32,692 nt of DNA from UBA7672 sp038326205 (lineage in GTDB: Bacteria > Pseudomonadota > Alphaproteobacteria > Caulobacterales > Hyphomonadaceae), in the NCBI GenBank assembly GCA_038326205.1, contig JBBQJV010000044.1, positions 1-32,692 on the forward strand. The letters are read 5' to 3'. Made by a program: the position numbers and the translations under genes. Below, piece by piece: positions 15,440 through 23,645 of the stretch (position 1 is its first letter; every line of letters begins with the position of its first letter). Below the pieces are notes generated by a model that worked only from the letters and a program-made list of their open reading frames with translations, did not search any database and was not told the origin of the DNA.

Positions 15440-15688
15440 TTAATTGTGCCGCCATGCCAGCGCCGTGCGCGGATCGCGCGACAGCAGGGTCGTCTCCGGA
15501 TCCTCGAACGGCGCGGACTGCAACACACCGCAAACTGTCTGCTCGATGCCCAGGGGGCGCGTTGGCGTTGCTCCACATGCCGCCAAGATCAGCATGTCCG
15601 TCTGGCGCGCGGTGTGCATAAGACCGCTGCGCGAAGCCGGCGCCACAACGAGTAGCGCCATGCCGCAAGCGGCAATCGTCGCGCGCAT
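15440..15688 (-). pseudogene. Frame-disrupted N-terminal fragment of the secreted protein
   Basis: The 82-codon ORF begins with a good signal peptide (MRATIAACGMALLVVAPAS) at ATG 15688, which overlaps the stop of the dioxygenase gene as TAATG, a classic coupling arrangement. After about residue 28 the expected family motif (PDGHADLGGMWSNANA) appears in a different frame of the same strand. Codon usage then returns to the first frame (about residues 46-82, including FEDPETTLLSRDPRTALAW) until TAA at 15440. The pattern suggests two compensating indels plus a nonsense codon in one original gene spanning 14858-15688. Confidence 0.55.
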
Positions 15689-16545
15689 TACCGCACCTTG
15701 TCGCCATTCACCGTCACCCGCCGCATGTGTCGCCGCTGCCCGTGATAGTCGTTCAGCGCAAAATGCCAGACGCAACGATTGTCCCACATCGCCAGCGAGC
15801 CGGGCTGCCACCTGAACCGGCACGTGAACGGCTCACGCCGCCCGACCTCGAACAGGTATTCCAGCAGCGGCCGCGACTCTTTCTTCGTCCATCCCGCAAA
15901 TCGCAGCGTGAAAGCCGGGTTCACGTAGAGCCCCTTGCGTCCCGTCTCCGGATGCGTGCGTACGACCGGATGCTCATACTCGGGCACTTCATCGCCCACG
16001 ACTTCCGAATCCATCGACGCCCGCTTACGTGACGACGCGCCACCCGCGCCATATTCCTCCGCCGCCGAGTGAATCGCGTGAAGTCCCTCCAGCGTCTTCT
16101 GCATTCCCGGCGACAGCGCGTCCCACGCCGCATACTGGCTCGCAAACATCGTGTCGCCGCCCACCTCCGGCACTTCAATCGCATGCAGGATCGAACCCAG
16201 CGCCGGCACTTCCAGAAAACTCATGTCCGAATGCCAGCCGCCGCCGAAGTTTATCCTCTCGGTCGGCTCCTTGATGATCTCGAGTATCTCCGGATACCCC
16301 GCCATGCTCTTCACATAGGGGTGCACATTCAGCGTGCCCCACCGCTTGCCGAACGCCAGATGCTGCTCCGGCGTCAGTGTCTGGTCGCGAAAGAAGATCA
16401 CGTGATGCTTCAGAAACGCCGTGTGGATGTCGTCGAACTCCGCATTGCTGAGCGGCTTCGACAGATCAACGCCAAAGACTTCCGCGCCAAGGGTCGGCGA
16501 AAGCGGCTTCACGGTGATGGACTTGTAGGTTTCGGTATCGGGCAT
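15688..16545 (-). CDS. TauD/TfdA-family Fe(II)/2-oxoglutarate dioxygenase
   Basis: A 285-residue non-heme iron dioxygenase that couples 2-oxoglutarate decarboxylation to substrate hydroxylation, often cleaving taurine, alkyl sulfates or aryloxyalkanoates. The iron triad is visible as HxD (H105, D107 in GWHSDMSF) and H261 in VWHFALNDYHGQRR; R272 or R276 would bind the 2-oxoglutarate carboxylate. LGAEVFGVDLSKPL (19-32) and HHVIFFRDQTLTPEQH (47-62) are typical N-terminal signatures. ATG 16545 is preferred to one 36 nt upstream because GAGGAAG sits before it. The stop overlaps the next start as TAATG. The histidine replacing the usual TQH context is conservative. Substrate is not predictable. Confidence 0.9.
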   Translation of the reverse strand: MPDTETYKSITVKPLSPTLGAEVFGVDLSKPLSNAEFDDIHTAFLKHHVIFFRDQTLTPEQHLAFGKRWGTLNVHPYVKSMAGYPEILEIIKEPTERINFGGGWHSDMSFLEVPALGSILHAIEVPEVGGDTMFASQYAAWDALSPGMQKTLEGLHAIHSAAEEYGAGGASSRKRASMDSEVVGDEVPEYEHPVVRTHPETGRKGLYVNPAFTLRFAGWTKKESRPLLEYLFEVGRREPFTCRFRWQPGSLAMWDNRCVWHFALNDYHGQRRHMRRVTVNGDKVR

Positions 16546-16595
16546 GGCTTGCTTCCTCTGGAACAAGCATCGCTCTCCCAAGTCACAATTTCAAT

Positions 16596-16710
16596 TGTCA
16601 TTCCAGGCGAAGCGGCACTGCCGCGCAGACCCGGAACCTAGGGGCTCGATGCGCGAATATGTCAGATTGCCGCTGGGTTCCGGATAACGCTTCGGGTTTC
16701 CGAAATGACA
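16596..16710. repeat. Imperfect palindromic intergenic repeat (about 115 bp)
   Basis: TGTCATT (16596-16602) pairs with AATGACA (16704-16710), CGAAGCG (16608-16614) with CGCTTCG (16688-16694), and CCGGAACC (16631-16638) with GGTTCCGG (16676-16683), leaving a 37-nt centre. It lies between the dioxygenase and EAL genes. This layout, with GTCATTCC-type ends and a CCGGAA core, resembles the palindromic repeats scattered between genes in many Alphaproteobacteria. Only one copy is in the window. Confidence 0.7.
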
Positions 16711-16737
16711 GTAGGAGATGACTGGCGAGAAGAGCGA

Positions 16738-17577
16738 TCAGCCCTTCTTCAGCAATTCCTTGAAATCGGCCGGTTGCAACGGCCGCGACAGCAGGAAGCC
16801 CTGAACCTCATCGACCTGCAACCACGCCATGAAATCCCACATCTCCTGAGTCTCGACACCTTCGGCGACAACGCGCAGGCCATGCTCCCGCGCAATCCGC
16901 ACACAACTCACCAGCGCCGCCTTGGCGTAAGGCTCGTGCATCGCCAGCCGCGTGAACGCCGGATCAATCTTCACTTCTGTGAACGGATAATTCCGCAGCC
17001 GGTCGATATTGCTCGCGCCCGCGCCGAAGTCGTCGATCGAGAGGCCAAAGCCATGTGCACGCAGCGCCGTCATCGTCTCGAACGCCTTCGCGCCATACTC
17101 GATGACGCGCGACTCGGTGACTTCCAGCGTGAACTGTCTGCAGCTCAGACCCGACCCGCCAATTGCCGCCGCCATGTCGTCGGCAAACTCGGGGCGCTCC
17201 AGCGACAGCGGGCTGATGTTGATCGAGCATGGCAGGTCGCCAAATTCGGTGACGTGCTTCGCCACCTGCCGCGCCATCACGAATGTCAGTGCGTCGATCC
17301 GCTGGCTGCGCTCGGCCAGCTCGACATAGGCAGCGGGCGACGCGAGCCCCGCGCTCGGCGTGGCAATCCGCGCCAGCGCTTCAGCGCCAACGATCCTACG
17401 ATCCGTGAGCGAAACCTTGGCGTGGAAAAACGGATGTAGTCCGCCGCGCTCGATGGCGGCTTCAAGCAGGCTGGGGCTCGCGGTTGCCGCGCGTCGACCA
17501 GCATCGCTTGAAGTGTCAGTTGCCGTGTCGGGAACGTTAGGAATCATCGCGCCGAAGATCCGCCTTCGGAACGGCAT
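16738..17577 (-). CDS. EAL-domain c-di-GMP phosphodiesterase (probable)
   Basis: A 279-residue stand-alone EAL protein, cytosolic, with a 35-residue low-complexity N-terminus. The catalytic set looks intact: E66AL, N120 (SINIS), E152-V-T-E155, D182-D183-F-G, K203 (VKID), E239-G-V-E242 and Q259 (VQGFLLSRP). It is therefore expected to hydrolyse c-di-GMP to pGpG, unlike the TipF-like protein 3 kb away. The substrate-binding QP near the start of the domain is HA here (FHAKV, 51-55). No sensor or membrane domain is fused. The ATG at 17577 has a weak ribosome site; ATG 17547 is an alternative. Confidence 0.85.
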   Translation of the reverse strand: MPFRRRIFGAMIPNVPDTATDTSSDAGRRAATASPSLLEAAIERGGLHPFFHAKVSLTDRRIVGAEALARIATPSAGLASPAAYVELAERSQRIDALTFVMARQVAKHVTEFGDLPCSINISPLSLERPEFADDMAAAIGGSGLSCRQFTLEVTESRVIEYGAKAFETMTALRAHGFGLSIDDFGAGASNIDRLRNYPFTEVKIDPAFTRLAMHEPYAKAALVSCVRIAREHGLRVVAEGVETQEMWDFMAWLQVDEVQGFLLSRPLQPADFKELLKKG

Positions 17578-17684
17578 TCAGCCGTCCGTTCATGCGGAGA
17601 TTAAGGCACGGAAGGGTCTCAAAACAGCTAACCGGGTCGATGCAAACCCATGCAACGACCCGGAATGCGGCGTCAGATTGCGTA

Positions 17685-17744
17685 CGAAACGGCTACTTCG
17701 TGTCCGCCAATCTTACTTCGCATCGGCCAGTCTTACTTTGCGTC
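17685..17744. repeat. 20-bp tandem repeat carrying the sodB stop codon
   Basis: The 12-mers at 17733-17744, 17713-17724 and 17693-17704 are spaced exactly 20 nt apart. Read on the minus strand they are GACGCAAAGTAA, GATGCGAAGTAA and GACACGAAGTAG, each encoding Asp-Ala/Thr-Lys-stop, the actual C-terminus of SodB being the first. Units 1 and 2 match at 16 of 20 positions, unit 3 more weakly. They appear to be tandem duplications of the gene's end. Confidence 0.65.
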
Positions 17745-18335
17745 AGAAAGCGTCTGGTTCGCAAAGTCCCAGTTCACCAGCTCGTCGAGGAAGGTGTTGA
17801 TGTATTTGGGACGGAGATTCTGGTAATCTAGGTAATAGGCGTGTTCCCAGACATCCATGGTTAGCAGCGGCGTAACACCCGCCTCCGTCAACGCTGTTTC
17901 GGCGTTACCGGTCTTGGAAACCACCAACTTGCCGTCCTTGAGCGAAAGCCAGGCCCAGCCCGAACCGAACTGCGTCGCGCCGGCTTCGGCGAACTTGGCC
18001 TTGAAATCGTCGAACGAGCCGAAGTCGTTGTTGATCTTGTCTGCGATCAGGCCGGTTGGCTTGCCGCCGCCGCCCGGTTTCATCGAGTGCCAGTAGAAGG
18101 TGTGGTTCCACACCTGACCGGAATTGTTGAACACCGGCATCTTTTTCTCGGACCAGCTCTGCTTGACGACTTCTTCAAGCGATGCGTTTTCCAGCGGCGT
18201 GCCGGCGACCAGCTTGTTCAGGTTGTCGACATAAGCCTGATGATGCTTGGCATAGTGGAAGTTCAGCGTGTTTTCGGAAATATGCGGCGCCAGGGCGTCG
18301 CGCGCATACGGCAGGGCGGGAAGTGTGAAAGCCAT
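17733..18335 (-). CDS. sodB: Superoxide dismutase, Fe type
   Basis: A 200-residue cytosolic superoxide dismutase that disproportionates superoxide to oxygen and peroxide. Metal ligands are H27 (NFHYAKHHQAYVDNLN), H78 (QVWNHTFYW), D161 and H165 (DVWEHAYYLDYQN). The active-site glutamine is at 74, two residues into QVWNH, the position typical of iron enzymes, and FGSGWAWL follows at 123-130. GAGAGGG precedes the ATG. It is divergent from the squalene-synthase-like gene with 72 nt between starts; no Fur box was recognised there. Its 3' end carries the tandem repeat at 17685-17744. Confidence 0.97.
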   Translation of the reverse strand: MAFTLPALPYARDALAPHISENTLNFHYAKHHQAYVDNLNKLVAGTPLENASLEEVVKQSWSEKKMPVFNNSGQVWNHTFYWHSMKPGGGGKPTGLIADKINNDFGSFDDFKAKFAEAGATQFGSGWAWLSLKDGKLVVSKTGNAETALTEAGVTPLLTMDVWEHAYYLDYQNLRPKYINTFLDELVNWDFANQTLSDAK

Positions 18336-18407
18336 GGAAGACCCTCTCTGTGTTTGTTGTTCTGACTGTGCTGCCCCTGAGATAGGGTGCGTTGGCTGAT
18401 TTTGAAC

Positions 18408-19127
18408 ATGAGCGATACGGCTAATCCCCCAAAACTTGCAAGCGCCCCCCTCGCGGGTGCAGGCGAATTCGACGCCCGCCTCAAGCGGACCGATGAAGAC
18501 CGCTGGCTCGCCGCGCGCTATGCGCCGGCCGCTGATCGCGAACGAGTCGCAGCTATCTACCTGTTCAATCAGGAGCTTCAGCGCACCCTCCAGACGAAAG
18601 AGCCGATGCTAGGCAAGATCCGCCTGCAATGGTGGCGCGAGACAATGGATGAGGTGGCGGGCCGTGGCCCTGTCCGCCGCCACGACCTTGCGGAAGAGCT
18701 GGCCCGAGTTATGTCCGGTCGCGCAGATCTCCACGCCGCCGCCAGCGCTCTGATCGATCGCTACGACGACATTCTCGACGACCATCTCCGCGCTGGAGGC
18801 CACCAGCCCGGCAGCGAGCATGAGGCCCGCCACCTGGCCGTGGAGGGCGCCCTGATGAAGCTCGCCGGTCTGTCGCTCGATCCCTGGGCCACGCCCGAAC
18901 ACCTCACCACGCTTGCCGCGCTGGGAGAGGCGCGTATTGCCCTTAGCGCGGACTTGGCCGACGGCGCTGCCCGCTGGACCTCGGCGCGCCAGGAAGCTCG
19001 CAAGCTGCCCTCTGTGCTGTGGCCTGCCATCCTCCATCTGGCCATCGCCGATCTGCCGAGCCCGCAGGCGTCAGATTTCGCCCGGCGCTGGCGTCTCCTG
19101 AAGACCGCGTTCACACATCGGCTTTAG
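18408..19127 (+). CDS. Squalene/phytoene synthase-like (NDUFAF6-like) protein
   Basis: A 239-residue all-helical protein of the squalene/phytoene synthase superfamily by its pattern DRWLAARYAPAADRERVAAIYLFNQEL followed by IRLQWWRETMDE. Catalytic members need two aspartate-rich motifs for the allylic diphosphates; here the first is replaced by NQELQRT, and only DRYDDILDD resembles an acidic cluster. That profile matches the NDUFAF6-like branch, linked to complex I assembly in mitochondria, more than a carotenoid synthase. ATG 18408 is taken as start; a GTG at 18387 would add seven residues. Divergent from sodB. Function in bacteria is not established. Confidence 0.75.
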   Translation: MSDTANPPKLASAPLAGAGEFDARLKRTDEDRWLAARYAPAADRERVAAIYLFNQELQRTLQTKEPMLGKIRLQWWRETMDEVAGRGPVRRHDLAEELARVMSGRADLHAAASALIDRYDDILDDHLRAGGHQPGSEHEARHLAVEGALMKLAGLSLDPWATPEHLTTLAALGEARIALSADLADGAARWTSARQEARKLPSVLWPAILHLAIADLPSPQASDFARRWRLLKTAFTHRL

Positions 19128-19200
19128 GCCGAAACACTGGTCAAGGTTGCAGCAAACCTGTTTGTTGAGTTTGAATGGAATCGATCGGGGCAGGCTCTCA

Positions 19201-19959
19201 GTGAATAAGCTCTTGAATCTGGCAAGCTGGCTCCGCGCGCTGACGAAACCGCTCGTGCTGCTCGGTCTCGCGGTCGATCTCTTCCCGATCTACGGCGTCA
19301 TCGCGTTCGGCTGGAATGCCGTGCCGTTGGTGATGCTGTACTGGATGGAGAACATCATCGCGGGCGTCTTCACGATTCCGCGCATCTTCGTTTCCGCAGC
19401 CAGCTTCGGCGGCATGGGTTTTCTTTTCGGCACATTCCTGTGTGCGTTCTTTGTTTTTCACTACGGCATGTTCTGCGCTGTGCACGGTACCTTCCTGATG
19501 GTGTTCATCGCCATGGGCGAGGGCACGATGCAGAGCAGCCCGCCCATCATGATGGACGTATTGGGAATGTTCCGGTTCGGCATGACCAGTGCGCCACACG
19601 TGGAATACTTCGTCTATGCGATCATCGCCTTCCAGGCGCTCGTGCTGATCTGGGAATTCTTCATCAAGGGCGATTGGAAGAACACGACACCGATGGCGGA
19701 AATGTTCGCGCCCTATAGCCGGATCATCGTGCTCCACTTCGCGATCTTCGCGGGCGCTGGCGCGCTGTTCTTCCTTGGCCAGCCCGTGATCGGCGTGCTC
19801 GGATTGATCCTGTTCCGCGCTATCTACGGTGTCGTAACGAATTCCAAAGGTGAATTCGGCTTCGAATCTGATTTTTCAAAATCGCTCGATTCCGCCCGCG
19901 ACCGCGAGGCCTTCATCAAAACCATGCGCGGCGAAAAAGTGGATGACCCGGAAAACTAG
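19201..19959 (+). CDS. DUF6498-type multi-pass membrane protein
   Basis: A 252-residue inner-membrane protein with about six hydrophobic segments (LVLLGLAVDLFPIYGVIAFG, VPLVMLYWMENIIAGVFTI, FLFGTFLCAFFVFHYGMFC, FVYAIIAFQALVLIWEFF, IIVLHFAIFAGAGALFFLG and PVIGVLGLILFRAIYGVV) and a charged cytosolic tail. WMENIIAGVF and FHYGMFCAVHG are characteristic of DUF6498 proteins, whose function is unknown. GTG 19201 is chosen as start because GGGGCAGG lies just upstream; a TTG 54 nt earlier is less likely. It follows the squalene-synthase-like gene by 73 nt on the same strand. Confidence 0.75.
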   Translation: MNKLLNLASWLRALTKPLVLLGLAVDLFPIYGVIAFGWNAVPLVMLYWMENIIAGVFTIPRIFVSAASFGGMGFLFGTFLCAFFVFHYGMFCAVHGTFLMVFIAMGEGTMQSSPPIMMDVLGMFRFGMTSAPHVEYFVYAIIAFQALVLIWEFFIKGDWKNTTPMAEMFAPYSRIIVLHFAIFAGAGALFFLGQPVIGVLGLILFRAIYGVVTNSKGEFGFESDFSKSLDSARDREAFIKTMRGEKVDDPEN

Positions 19960-20002
19960 CGGATGCCGCCGCGCTGCCACTTTTACTAAAACTGATCGCG
20001 CT

Positions 20003-21427
20003 TTAGTTGAATTCAGCCGACTCGGCCTGTCCCTGCAGCCACCCCTGCACGTCATCCAGCGCCCTCAGCGAGATAAGTCGCTTGCGTGCTCGCCCCTTGT
20101 CGGCGCCCTTGAGTCGCTTGCCATCCGGACCCTTTAATTCACCGACAACGATATCGGGGAACAGCCCGTAGTTCACATTCATCGGCTGGAACGACCGAGC
20201 GCTCGAATCCTCGATCTGGCCGACCACGTGTCCGCCCGTGATGTGCGCCACCAGCGCGCCGAGCGCCGTCGTCACCGGCGGCGCGTCGATCTTCCTCCCC
20301 AGTCGCTCGGCCGCCGCCATTCGCCCGGCCACCAGCCCCATCGCCGCGCTCTCGACATAGCCTTCGACACCGGTCACTTGTCCGGCAAAGCGCACGCGCG
20401 GATCGTTCTTCAGCCGCAGCTGACCATCCAGCAGGATGGGCGAGTTGATGAACGTGTTGCGATGTATCCCGCCGAGGCGCGCGAACTGCGCAGTCTCGAG
20501 CCCCGGGATCATCCGGAAAATATCAGTCTGCGCGCCATGCTTCAGCTTGGTCTGGAAGCCGACCATGTTCCACAGCGTCGCGAGCTTGTTGTCCTGCCGC
20601 AGCTGCACGATGGCCCACGCCTTCACCGTCGGGTTATGTGGATTAGTTAGGCCCACCGGCTTCATCGGCCCATAGCGCAGCGTCTCCGCGCCGCGTTCAG
20701 CCATAACTTCGATCGGCAGGCATCCTTCGAAATAGGGCGTGCCTTCCCATTCCTTGAACTCTGTCTTCGGACCTGCCAGCAGCGCGGCGATGAACGCCTC
20801 ATACTGCTCCTTCGTCATCGGGCAGTTGATGTACGCTTCGGCGCCATCGCCGCCAGGACCCGGCTTGTCATAGCGCGACTGCTTCCACGCCTTGCTCATG
20901 TCGATGGAGTCAACATGTACGATCGGCGCGATCGCATCGAAGAACGCCAACGAGGTTTCGTCGGTCTTCGCGAGAATCGCCTTCGCCAGATTGTCCGATG
21001 TCAGCGGTCCCGTCGCGATGATGACGCTGCGCCACGCTTCAGGCGGCCAGCCATCGACTTCGCCGCGCTCAATCGTGATCAGCGGATGCGCATTGATCGC
21101 CGCCGTTACGTCAGCCGAAAATGCGTCGCGATCCACCGCCAGCGCAGAACCCGCCGGCACGCGATGCCTGTCGCCCATCGAGATTATCAGGCCATTCGCC
21201 CGCCGCATCTCTTCATGCAGCAGGCCTACAGCGTTGTATTCCCAGTCATCTGACCGAAACGAGTTTGAACAGACCAACTCCGCCAGACCGTCCGTATGAT
21301 GCGCATCCGTCCCCCGCACCGGGCGCATTTCGTGCAGCACGACGGGCACGCCGAGATTGGCCGCCTGCCAGGCTGCCTCGGACCCAGCCATGCCGCCGCC
21401 AATGATGTGTATGGGCTCGATTGTCAT
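20003..21427 (-). CDS. trmFO: Folate/FAD-dependent tRNA (uracil-54-C5) methyltransferase TrmFO
   Basis: TrmFO makes ribothymidine at position 54 of tRNA using methylenetetrahydrofolate as carbon donor and FADH2 as reductant. The 474-residue protein opens with the FAD-binding IIGGGMAGSEAAWQAA (8-23) and EMRP (33-36), then LVCSNSFRSD with C53, and has FEGCLPIE with C236; these correspond to the two functional cysteines of the family (C53 and C226 in Bacillus subtilis). Further signatures are GPMKPVGL, NMVGFQTKL and RFAGQVTGVEGYVESAAMG. GGGAG precedes the ATG. Length is normal. It is convergent with the DUF6498 gene, 43 nt apart. Confidence 0.98.
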   Translation of the reverse strand: MTIEPIHIIGGGMAGSEAAWQAANLGVPVVLHEMRPVRGTDAHHTDGLAELVCSNSFRSDDWEYNAVGLLHEEMRRANGLIISMGDRHRVPAGSALAVDRDAFSADVTAAINAHPLITIERGEVDGWPPEAWRSVIIATGPLTSDNLAKAILAKTDETSLAFFDAIAPIVHVDSIDMSKAWKQSRYDKPGPGGDGAEAYINCPMTKEQYEAFIAALLAGPKTEFKEWEGTPYFEGCLPIEVMAERGAETLRYGPMKPVGLTNPHNPTVKAWAIVQLRQDNKLATLWNMVGFQTKLKHGAQTDIFRMIPGLETAQFARLGGIHRNTFINSPILLDGQLRLKNDPRVRFAGQVTGVEGYVESAAMGLVAGRMAAAERLGRKIDAPPVTTALGALVAHITGGHVVGQIEDSSARSFQPMNVNYGLFPDIVVGELKGPDGKRLKGADKGRARKRLISLRALDDVQGWLQGQAESAEFN

Positions 21428-21535
21428 GCGCTCCCTATAGGCTAATTTCCCCGCTGGAATACAGGGCAGGCCTCACGGGCTGCAACGTCTGCATTTGCGG
21501 GTATCCCCCACCGCTGGTTTGACTAGACTGGTGCA

Positions 21536-22666
21536 ATGACTTTGGCGCGCGTGGGAAAACTATTTGCAATCGCCTTGCTGGCTGCTCTCGCTGCGCCAGC
21601 CCACGCCGACATTCGCGCCTTCAATGCCGCCGTCCAGTCGGGCGACTACGCAGCAGCCCTCGCCGAAGCCGACGCAACCTGGTCCACCCTCGACCAGAGC
21701 AACGTTGCGATCGCCGCGCGCGAATTCGCCTGGGTCGCCATGCTCGCCGGCGAGCCGAGGCGTGCGCTCGCCTACACGCGATTTCTCGTGGAGCAGGGCG
21801 CCACGCTCGCCACACCAGACAAGACACCCAAGGTCACGCAGGTGCTCCACGCCTGGGCCGCTCTCGCCACCACCACCTCCCCCACCACCCGCACCAACCT
21901 CCTCGCAGCCTTGCAGGCGCGCGCCAGCGTCGCCAACCGCGACCTGATCTCGCCACGCGCCGCGCAGGCGCTTCACGCGCAAGCCTGGGAGGCTGGCGAC
22001 TGGCCGCAGGCCGAAGCGGCCGCCAGCCTCGCCGTGCGCTTCCTGGATGATCTCGGCCCCACACAATCACCCGCGCGCTATGAGGCTCGCCGCACCCAGA
22101 CGCTTGCGGGTTTCATGCGCACGAAATCTCCTGATGCCTACACCGCGCTCTACGATGCGGCCGACGAACTGCATCAACTGATCGCAACCACGCCCCCCAG
22201 TCTCATCCGCGACAGGCTCGCCAGTGAATACTTTGCAGCGCTCGCTTGGGGCGACGCGATCTACACAGCCCTCCCGTCCAGCCGCAAGAAACAGCTCCCC
22301 GATCGCCGCAACACGGTCGGCGCAGGCCGTCCCGCGATGGAGGATCTCCTGTTTCCCGCGCCCGGCGACCCCGCGCTGCTGCGCTGCAGGATCTCGATGG
22401 CCAAGACCAACGCCTCGCCTGGCTTCCCTTTCGTGGCGCGGTTTCGTGATTTCGGCGGCGCGGTCATCTACGCGCTTGATGTCGGACCAAACGGAGCCTT
22501 CACTAATCCGCGCGTCTTGGCCTCCGCCCCTCATCCCGACTTCGTGGAAGCCACAGAGGCCGTCATGTCGTCATGGCGCTGGAAACTGGATGCATCGCAA
22601 TCGCCCGCAACATGCCGCATGCCGCAAGTTCATGTGACAACGCTGGCCTTCGCCATGGGACGCTGA
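21536..22666 (+). CDS. Secreted helical-repeat protein with TonB-C domain
   Basis: A 376-residue exported protein of unknown role. Residues 1-24 are a Sec signal peptide (hydrophobic FAIALLAALAAPAHA, cleavage after AHA). Residues 25-260 are Ala-rich paired helices of TPR-like periodicity (for example GDYAAALAEADATW, GEPRRALAYTRFL, GDWPQAEAAASLAVRFL). The last 70 residues match a TonB C-terminal domain: VIYALDVGPNGAFTNPRVLAS then FVEATEAVMSSWRWKL. Such isolated periplasmic TonB-C domains usually do not energise receptors. Faces trmFO divergently (108 nt between starts) and is followed by a membrane-protein gene. Confidence 0.75.
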   Translation: MTLARVGKLFAIALLAALAAPAHADIRAFNAAVQSGDYAAALAEADATWSTLDQSNVAIAAREFAWVAMLAGEPRRALAYTRFLVEQGATLATPDKTPKVTQVLHAWAALATTTSPTTRTNLLAALQARASVANRDLISPRAAQALHAQAWEAGDWPQAEAAASLAVRFLDDLGPTQSPARYEARRTQTLAGFMRTKSPDAYTALYDAADELHQLIATTPPSLIRDRLASEYFAALAWGDAIYTALPSSRKKQLPDRRNTVGAGRPAMEDLLFPAPGDPALLRCRISMAKTNASPGFPFVARFRDFGGAVIYALDVGPNGAFTNPRVLASAPHPDFVEATEAVMSSWRWKLDASQSPATCRMPQVHVTTLAFAMGR

Positions 22667-22793
22667 TCCCACCGACTGACGCGTGACCAACAATGGGTCC
22701 GCAATGCGGATGGGAAGATGTTGCCGCCCGCTTGCAATTCGACTACGGGCAGGGCTTCCCAGAGGCCAAGGCTTCCCAGAGGAGTGGATGGCT

Positions 22794-23618
22794 ATGGGTT
22801 CGGGCGAGGTTCCTGTCTTTGCATGCGTTCGTGGCGCCTGGCAGTTCCTGCTGGCACATTGGCAGCTTTTGCTGCCCGCTGCAGCCATATGCGCGGTTCT
22901 CGCTCAGGTCGGGGTTGCCGCAAGCGTTCTGGTCGCCCCCGGTCAGGCTGCAGCCCCGAGCCTGCTCAGCCTTCTGCCCACGCTCCTCGCTGGCGTCATG
23001 TTCACCGCAGCCGTCATGCGTAAGGCCGTGCGCGATGAATACGTCGCGCCCGTCGGTCTGAGGCTCGGGGGAGACGAAGGGCGTCTTATCGGCGTCGGCG
23101 CCTGCATCGTTCTGGTCGCTATCCCGATCGTATTTCTGCTCTCCATCATCATGATGGCGACCGTCTTCAGCCGCATCGCGGCAACACCCGAAGCATTGGA
23201 GGCGCTCACCGAAAATCCCGAAGCCCTGATGCAGGCGCTGGAACAGGCACTCGGCCCAACTGGCATGCTTGTGCTCGAGATCGTCTCAATCCTCCTGATC
23301 TGCATCGGCATCGGACTGGTCGCGCTGGTTCAGGCTGCCACCGTCGGCGAGAACCGCATCATCCTCTTTCAGGCGCTGCGCTGGATGGGTGGCAACACCC
23401 TGCGTGTCCTCGCCGCCATCGTGCTCACCATCGCGCCGGCCCTCATCGTCAGCTCGGTGCTCAGCATGATCATCGGCCCGCTAATCAGCGACATCCTGAG
23501 CTTTCTCGTGTTCAGCGTCGTCGTCGGCTTTGTCGGCAACGTCCTCAGCATCCCCATCGCTGCTCTTGGCGCGGTCCTCTACAAGGGCCTCCGCCCGGCA
23601 GACTTCTTGGCAAAGTAG
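22794..23618 (+). CDS. Multi-pass membrane protein (hypothetical)
   Basis: A 274-residue membrane protein with about six hydrophobic segments, some long and Ile/Val rich (IGVGACIVLVAIPIVFLLSI, LVLEIVSILLICIGIGLVAL, VLAAIVLTIAPALIVSSVL, FLVFSVVVGFVGNVLSIPIA). An acidic loop (ATPEALEALTENPEALMQAL) lies between. No family is certain; the layout resembles uncharacterised proteins of the glycerophosphodiesterase-membrane-domain type. Start: AGAGGAG (22778-22784) is 9 nt before ATG 22794 and only 3 nt before ATG 22788, so 22794 is preferred; the frame remains open upstream to 22683 without a better site. Confidence 0.7.
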   Translation: MGSGEVPVFACVRGAWQFLLAHWQLLLPAAAICAVLAQVGVAASVLVAPGQAAAPSLLSLLPTLLAGVMFTAAVMRKAVRDEYVAPVGLRLGGDEGRLIGVGACIVLVAIPIVFLLSIIMMATVFSRIAATPEALEALTENPEALMQALEQALGPTGMLVLEIVSILLICIGIGLVALVQAATVGENRIILFQALRWMGGNTLRVLAAIVLTIAPALIVSSVLSMIIGPLISDILSFLVFSVVVGFVGNVLSIPIAALGAVLYKGLRPADFLAK

Positions 23619-23645
23619 CGCTCGTTTTTGCTGCGAGTTCTTCGG

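Noticed and set aside
17685..17744. Tandem repeat considered as the start of a CRISPR array
   Set aside because: Three contiguous 20-nt units without spacers do not form a repeat-spacer pattern.
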